DNA of 64,000 bases from Branchiostoma belcheri. Taxonomy: Eukaryota; Chordata; Leptocardii; Amphioxiformes; Branchiostomatidae. Below are positions 59,349 through 64,000 of this stretch, piece after piece. The notes under the pieces are model-generated. The model was not told where the DNA came from and did no database searches. It saw only the letters and a program-made list of their open reading frames with translations. Both the position numbers and the translations under genes were made by a program. Location of the stretch: contig NW_017803876.1 in the NCBI RefSeq assembly GCF_001625305.1, positions 2,910,096-2,974,095 on the forward strand, in the 5' to 3' direction. The number at the start of each line of letters is the position of its first letter. Position 1 is the first letter of the stretch.

Positions 59349-60443
59349 TCATCGCCGGTCACTCTGTGCGCGTGACAGCGAGCTGAGGCGGATGGACGTG
59401 ACCTGGACCAGGCCGGTGCTGCGGGTGGTGTCCAGCCCTGTCCAGGAGCAGCACAGGTCCCACACGTTCTTCCTGCAGTGGCTGTTCAGCGCGATGTAGA
59501 TGAGCGGGTTCAGGCAGCTGTTCCAGTAAGGCATCGACACGAAGAAGTGGAAGACCCACTTGTTCTTATGCGAGACGGGGATGGGAGACACCTCGTTGAC
59601 GATGTTGAAGAGGTAGAAGGGCAACCAGCAGACGAAGAAGGTGATGACGACGGCGTAGACGACCCGGGTAATGGTCCGCTCGCGCTCGCGGAAGATCTGC
59701 CGGGAGTCCCGCGCCTGGCCTCTCCTCTTGCTGCGGCGGTGGCGGTGGAAGGAGCGGACGATGAAGACGGCACACGCGGTGATGATGGTCAGCGGCATCG
59801 CGAAGCCGAGGAGGCCGCTGTAGGCGATGAAGGCCACCCTCCAAGCCTCCACGGGCTTGGGCCAGTAGACATTACAGTAGACATGTCCCTCCGACTCGTG
59901 CAGGCCCACAAACGCGAGGACGGGCGACACCACCACGAGAGCCACGATCCAGATGGTGACGTTGATGACGACAGCGCGGCGGATCGTACGGTACCCGCGG
60001 GAAGTCATGGGGTGGACCACCGCCTGGTACCTGTCGATGCTCATGGCAGTCAGGCAGAAGACACTGGCGAACTGGTTGATGGAGTCTGCGAAATACACCA
60101 ACTTGCACATGACGGGGCCAAAGGGCCAGTCCCAGGTCACGTACCCAACGCAGATGAATGGCGTGGACAGCAGGAGCAGTTCGTCCGCGATGGCCAGGTT
60201 TAAGATGTAGCTGTTGGCCACCGTTCGCGCGCTGGACATGCGGGTGACGACGTGAATGACGATCGTGTTTCCTGTTAGTCCGATACAACATATCATGGAG
60301 TACACCACGGGCAGCAGAATTTGCAGTGACTTGTCCGGCACGTTCCAGTCAGAGCTGGTGCTGTTCGTGGTGCTGAAATTCCCGTACTCGGGAGTTGCCG
60401 CCGTCACGGCCGGGAGCGTGGTCTGCGGCCCAGCCTCTGCCAT
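59349..60443 (-). CDS. SSTR-like: Somatostatin-receptor-like rhodopsin-family GPCR, single exon
   Basis: A plasma-membrane peptide receptor, probably Gi/o-coupled as in the somatostatin/allatostatin-C/opioid group. 364 residues: glycosylated N-terminus (NFS, NST at 22-29), seven helices, GN at 58-59, LAIADE with D87, SINQF preceded by D120 (the amine-binding Asp of TM3), DRY 137-139, C113-C190 disulfide pair, CWLPFYLFN in TM6 (from 272), NSCLNPLIY in TM7 (308-316), and Cys331-332 for palmitoylation. ILNLAIADE, FCLTAMSIDRY and CWLPFY are strongly SSTR-like. The start at 60443 has a good context (GCGATGG); an upstream in-frame ATG at 60617 is weaker. The subtype is uncertain. Confidence 0.92.
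   Translation of the reverse strand: MAEAGPQTTLPAVTAATPEYGNFSTTNSTSSDWNVPDKSLQILLPVVYSMICCIGLTGNTIVIHVVTRMSSARTVANSYILNLAIADELLLLSTPFICVGYVTWDWPFGPVMCKLVYFADSINQFASVFCLTAMSIDRYQAVVHPMTSRGYRTIRRAVVINVTIWIVALVVVSPVLAFVGLHESEGHVYCNVYWPKPVEAWRVAFIAYSGLLGFAMPLTIITACAVFIVRSFHRHRRSKRRGQARDSRQIFRERERTITRVVYAVVITFFVCWLPFYLFNIVNEVSPIPVSHKNKWVFHFFVSMPYWNSCLNPLIYIALNSHCRKNVWDLCCSWTGLDTTRSTGLVQVTSIRLSSLSRAQSDRR
60357..60377 (-). promoter_or_regulatory. RE1/NRSE-like motif inside the GPCR coding sequence
   Basis: On the minus strand the left half TTCAGCACC plus AC is followed by GAACAGCACC, against consensus GGACAGCGCC: 19 of 21 positions match the canonical REST element. It encodes FSTTNST (residues 23-29) in the extracellular N-terminus. 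Confidence 0.5.
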
Positions 60444-63400
60444 CGCTGTGCCTCCCCGCGCTGCGCTGATATTCGCACCTACCTGTTCTCTCACGCCGTT
60501 AAACGACTTCAGCAATCTGTTGCAACAGTACAGCTCTGCTGTCGTTTTACAGTGTGTCTGGCAGCTCCTAAAGGAAAGTTCCGGCTTTCTACCCCGGTTT
60601 CCGCGTGACGTCGACATATATTATGTTCAGATTCAGCTGCGCACCAGACGAAACCGTCGGCCGTCATCCCCGTGCAGTTGACTTGCGCTCCCCAGACGCG
60701 CGTTACCGCCGCGCTCTTTACGGAACCCGCGCACGTCTCCCACATCTTACGCACGTCACGAGCGGAATTATTCGATTAGCGGTGAACGGTACTTCAGAGG
60801 AGAAAGGTTTACTTTACAAAAACGTATATCAATACATCAAATCGTCTTGCGATCCGGGATATTTTGTAATGCTCGCCCTTCCTTCTCATTCGGCGTCTGG
60901 AATGTTAAAGGTGATCCGAACTCTTCCTTTTCTACAGAGATGAATGTGCTCAGGAAATAGGGTTACTTCTTGTTCCTGTGCTTTGAAAATTCAGACGAAT
61001 GTAAAGAATTTAAGCATATCACCTGCGGCAACATAATGGAAGTCCGCAAGGATAAGAGCGAGGCGAGATGTGCAATGAAATGGTTTTTTGAAACCTTTTA
61101 AAAGCATTTGGTCAATTGCTTAACTTGGTGTGAAATATCAGGCGTTATGCCTAAGCGGGGGGACTCACATTCAGTATTAATTCATCTTTGGGTGCATTAA
61201 ACTACATCGTGTCAGGAAATGTAAGGCTTGTTGCCCAAGGTCTCTGAAGCAGATGGGGATTTGTCCAGAGAAATGATACTGTTGACATTTGGGTTAGCGG
61301 ATTTCAGTTCGCACTTGAGTCCAGAAGGATTGAGGTAAATGTAGAAGAATCAGACGTGTATGTTTCGCCATGGCGGGATGAGAAAAGCACATAGCTGAGC
61401 TTTAGGCAGTTTGTTTGCGGATAGAAATGTACGAAAACACGTTTGGTAACCACGGCGAGGGACGCAGGCCCACAGCACGTCTATCGCTCACCTTGTCGGC
61501 GGTTTTGGCGCGTGATCCTCACTGAGATGAGATTTTCCGTCCAACACCTGTACGCACTTTAGAGACGAACACACGCCAACACAACAACACTTACAACAGG
61601 GAACGCATGTGATATTACAACTACACGGCGTTTTCTTCAACGAGGCTATCACAGGTAGACGATGTCAGAACCAGGGTACAAGGAAAATAATATTCAGTCA
61701 CCGCACTATCAATGAGCGCTTGTTTGTGATCCCTACGATTCGAAAAAAAACAACATTACCGTTGTACCGGTGGGATATAATAGCGTTGGGATATAATGTT
61801 CATCAGCCGGAACATTGGGGGATTCAGGAACGAACAAACAAGCACTTTGAGCGATGCAAGATTTAATAGTCTACCCATGGCCATGCCAGCAATCAGTGCT
61901 CTAAAGCCCACAAGAGGATGGCTAAAGCCAAGTGTATTTCAATTAACGACAGACAGAGGTTGACTCGGCATATGCCTGTACGTACGTACACGGCAGTTGT
62001 CAACTTTGCCATAAGACGTGTCCGAACGATTAAGAATCGTGACGGAAACAACAAACGAAGCGAACGAAAGTCTTGTAACAAGGTCAGCCTGGACATACTG
62101 GACATTAATCTGTAGATAATGTGTATTAATGACCCTACTATTAATGGTTAATGATTTATGTTGTAAACAAGTATAAGAATTCAGCCCTGTATGTCACGGC
62201 TGCGAGTTATGCTGTTGTTAATACAAATGAATAAACCAATAAAAACTCGATAACTATCACCAGATGTTTCGAGCCAGGACAGCATCCAACTTGTAATATC
62301 CTGCGTTCTGGACTTCTTCCGGTCAGACTGATTTTATTGCCCTCTTAAAATTAATTACGCCAAAGCCCAAGTCCAGCTGTACGCTGGAGACGAGTTCTCA
62401 AGCTCTGGAATGAAAATGTTTCCGTAGTAAAACATATTTCCAACGGAAGCATGGCCACAAGAGCACTGTAACAAAGTTATCATGATTTGTACGCGGAAAT
62501 TGAACTCAGAATAAAACTAACATTGGCTGCACTCCAACAGAAAGCAGACACAGAGTACTACCTGAATGCTGTAATCACACTCCGTCAGTAATTGTAAGGG
62601 TCGTATAACAGACCCCAGTTATCGATTTAATGGTAACAACCTTATTTTTAGCCGGTGTAAGTTAGCTTGCTTCCCGCGCCATTTCCCGTGCGGTGCAGCA
62701 TGTATCTGATGTAGACGCGCTTGCAGGGAAGGTTGGGCTTTCCTTTGACAACTTCCAGCGCAAAACGAGCTCGGGTCGTCCCGCTTTCTCACTGTAGAAA
62801 ACTTAAACGTCTTTACTGAAGATACGCTCCAATCAACCAAAAGGTTAGCAGCTTTAGACGATGAAGCTGGAACAAACAGACAGCTGAACGAGTGTGCGTT
62901 GGAGTCTTACACTAAAGACAGTGACATTAAACTGTGCTGTTATCGTGGAAAACTGTTCATTGATCCCAAATAACAACTACACCTACACAAAGGCATGCAT
63001 ATGTTGTTTCTAGCGGATCTTATCTTTTCCTGGAATTTTATCGACGTTCCTTCTCGGAAGCCGGGCAAACTATCTGATCACATTTTCTGTTCTACGGCGT
63101 CATTGTCGCTTGAAGTTGAAAGAACAGGCAACCAGAGCCCGCGGCAGCCAATCAGATTCTGACCGGGTGGCCTAATGTACTGCTCCTCTTATCTTCGAGC
63201 GGCAACCGTTTAGCATGCAAACCGGAGGCTCGCGCCTTCTCGGGCGATCAACGTGAAAAGGGCAGGTTCAATGGCAGGCTTAGACGTTCATTCTGAATGC
63301 CACCCTGCTGTATACTGCCAAATGTTTGCGTGATATTTGTCCTATTATTTTAACTCCTCTTCTGCCAAAACATCCTGCTGAGAAGCTATCATGAGAATGG

Positions 63401-64000
63401 CACTGGAGATAGAACAGGGTGGATTCCAGGCTAAGGTAGTTTGTTGCACATTCAACATGGTCTTTAGACTAAAATACCCAGTTTTAAATTTTCAAAGCAT
63501 CTTCGTACTTTCTTGTTACATTGACAGTATAGTCCAAACCCGCCTACCGAACCCCCTTTTCAGGCACTGCGTATTAAATAAACATAACATTTCTCAGCCG
63601 AATTATCCTTTTTACCTTGCAGTTTACGCTTGCAACATCTAAGCGACCATTTTTCGACTATCGGGTAGGTTTAACGTCAATGTACATGTGCAGCCTCCTC
63701 ACTCAGCTGTAGGAATTGACACGGTCTCCATTGTCTCTTGACTTATCTGAGCACTGCGGGGTTTACAATATACCCCCAAAACCAATTCAGGCAGTGTTAG
63801 TGCTCAGAGAGCGAAAGTCATACACTACTATAACGCAAAATCCGCGGCTGATAGACTAAGGGAAAATGCTACAGGCATTTTGCAATGAAGAGGATGGTGT
63901 TACTGTTTCAACATTTCCATCCAGATCGTTTTTCTGTATATATCCCATTTTGAAAACACGCCTTGTAATGTCAACTGCACCTGATCTCACCAAACGCGCG
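60444..64000. other. GPCR upstream region, no gene recognised
   Basis: It begins with the GPCR promoter and 5' leader. The remainder has only short open frames with no family resemblance or repeated structure that I could see. Confidence 0.55.

Noticed and set aside
59478..60203. 241-codon plus-strand open frame opposite the GPCR
   Set aside because: Antisense shadow of a GC-rich coding exon; the composition (Asp/Glu/His-rich) is that of reverse-complement codons.
1..64000. tRNA genes, rRNA, CRISPR arrays, bacterial operons
   Set aside because: No convincing cloverleaf, rRNA core or regular spacer array was seen. Gene structure is eukaryotic throughout.

Overview
The window looks like a piece of a chordate nuclear genome, most probably amphioxus (Branchiostoma). 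The genes are intron-rich with canonical splice sites, proteins align end to end with vertebrate families, intergenic DNA is AT-rich and carries MITEs, microsatellites and a Penelope-like retroelement fragment, and five protein genes fill 64 kb. No prokaryotic, plasmid or CRISPR features are present.

Layout. (1) About 0.6-7.8 kb, minus strand: the first seven coding exons of DLST (E2 of 2-oxoglutarate dehydrogenase), covering the mitochondrial leader and lipoyl domain; the gene runs off the left edge. (2) 7.8-9.3 kb: a head-to-head intergenic/promoter region. (3) 9.3-17.5 kb, plus strand: a complete Prox/prospero homeobox gene in three coding exons. Its first coding intron has a perfect minor-spliceosome (U12) donor and branch site. 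(4) 17.5-28.1 kb: a gene desert downstream of Prox. (5) 28.2-46.1 kb, minus strand: a complete 17-exon M28B glutamate carboxypeptidase (FOLH1/NAALAD family), whose 17 reconstructed exons sum to an exact 791-codon frame with all zinc ligands present. Its introns hold a Penelope-like fragment, a SINE candidate and dispersed RE1-like motifs. (6) 47.3-49.2 kb, minus strand: an intronless ANKUB1-like gene carrying one frameshift. (7) 49.2-59.3 kb: non-coding, with a long CA microsatellite and a minisatellite built from RE1/NRSE-like motifs. (8) 59.3-60.4 kb, minus strand: a single-exon somatostatin-receptor-like GPCR, with an RE1-like sequence inside its N-terminal codons. (9) 60.4-64 kb: no recognised gene.

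The genes do not form one pathway. The strongest observations are: a U12 intron, possibly a twintron, in the amphioxus Prox gene at the edge of the homeodomain, recalling the Drosophila prospero twintron; the DLST-Prox head-to-head pair, which matches the human DLST-PROX2 neighbourhood; and RE1/NRSE-like motifs found as a 65-bp minisatellite, as a dispersed intronic family, and as a 19/21 match inside a neuropeptide-receptor gene. All exon boundaries were derived by eye from splice signals, reading phase and remembered family alignments; none was checked against transcripts.
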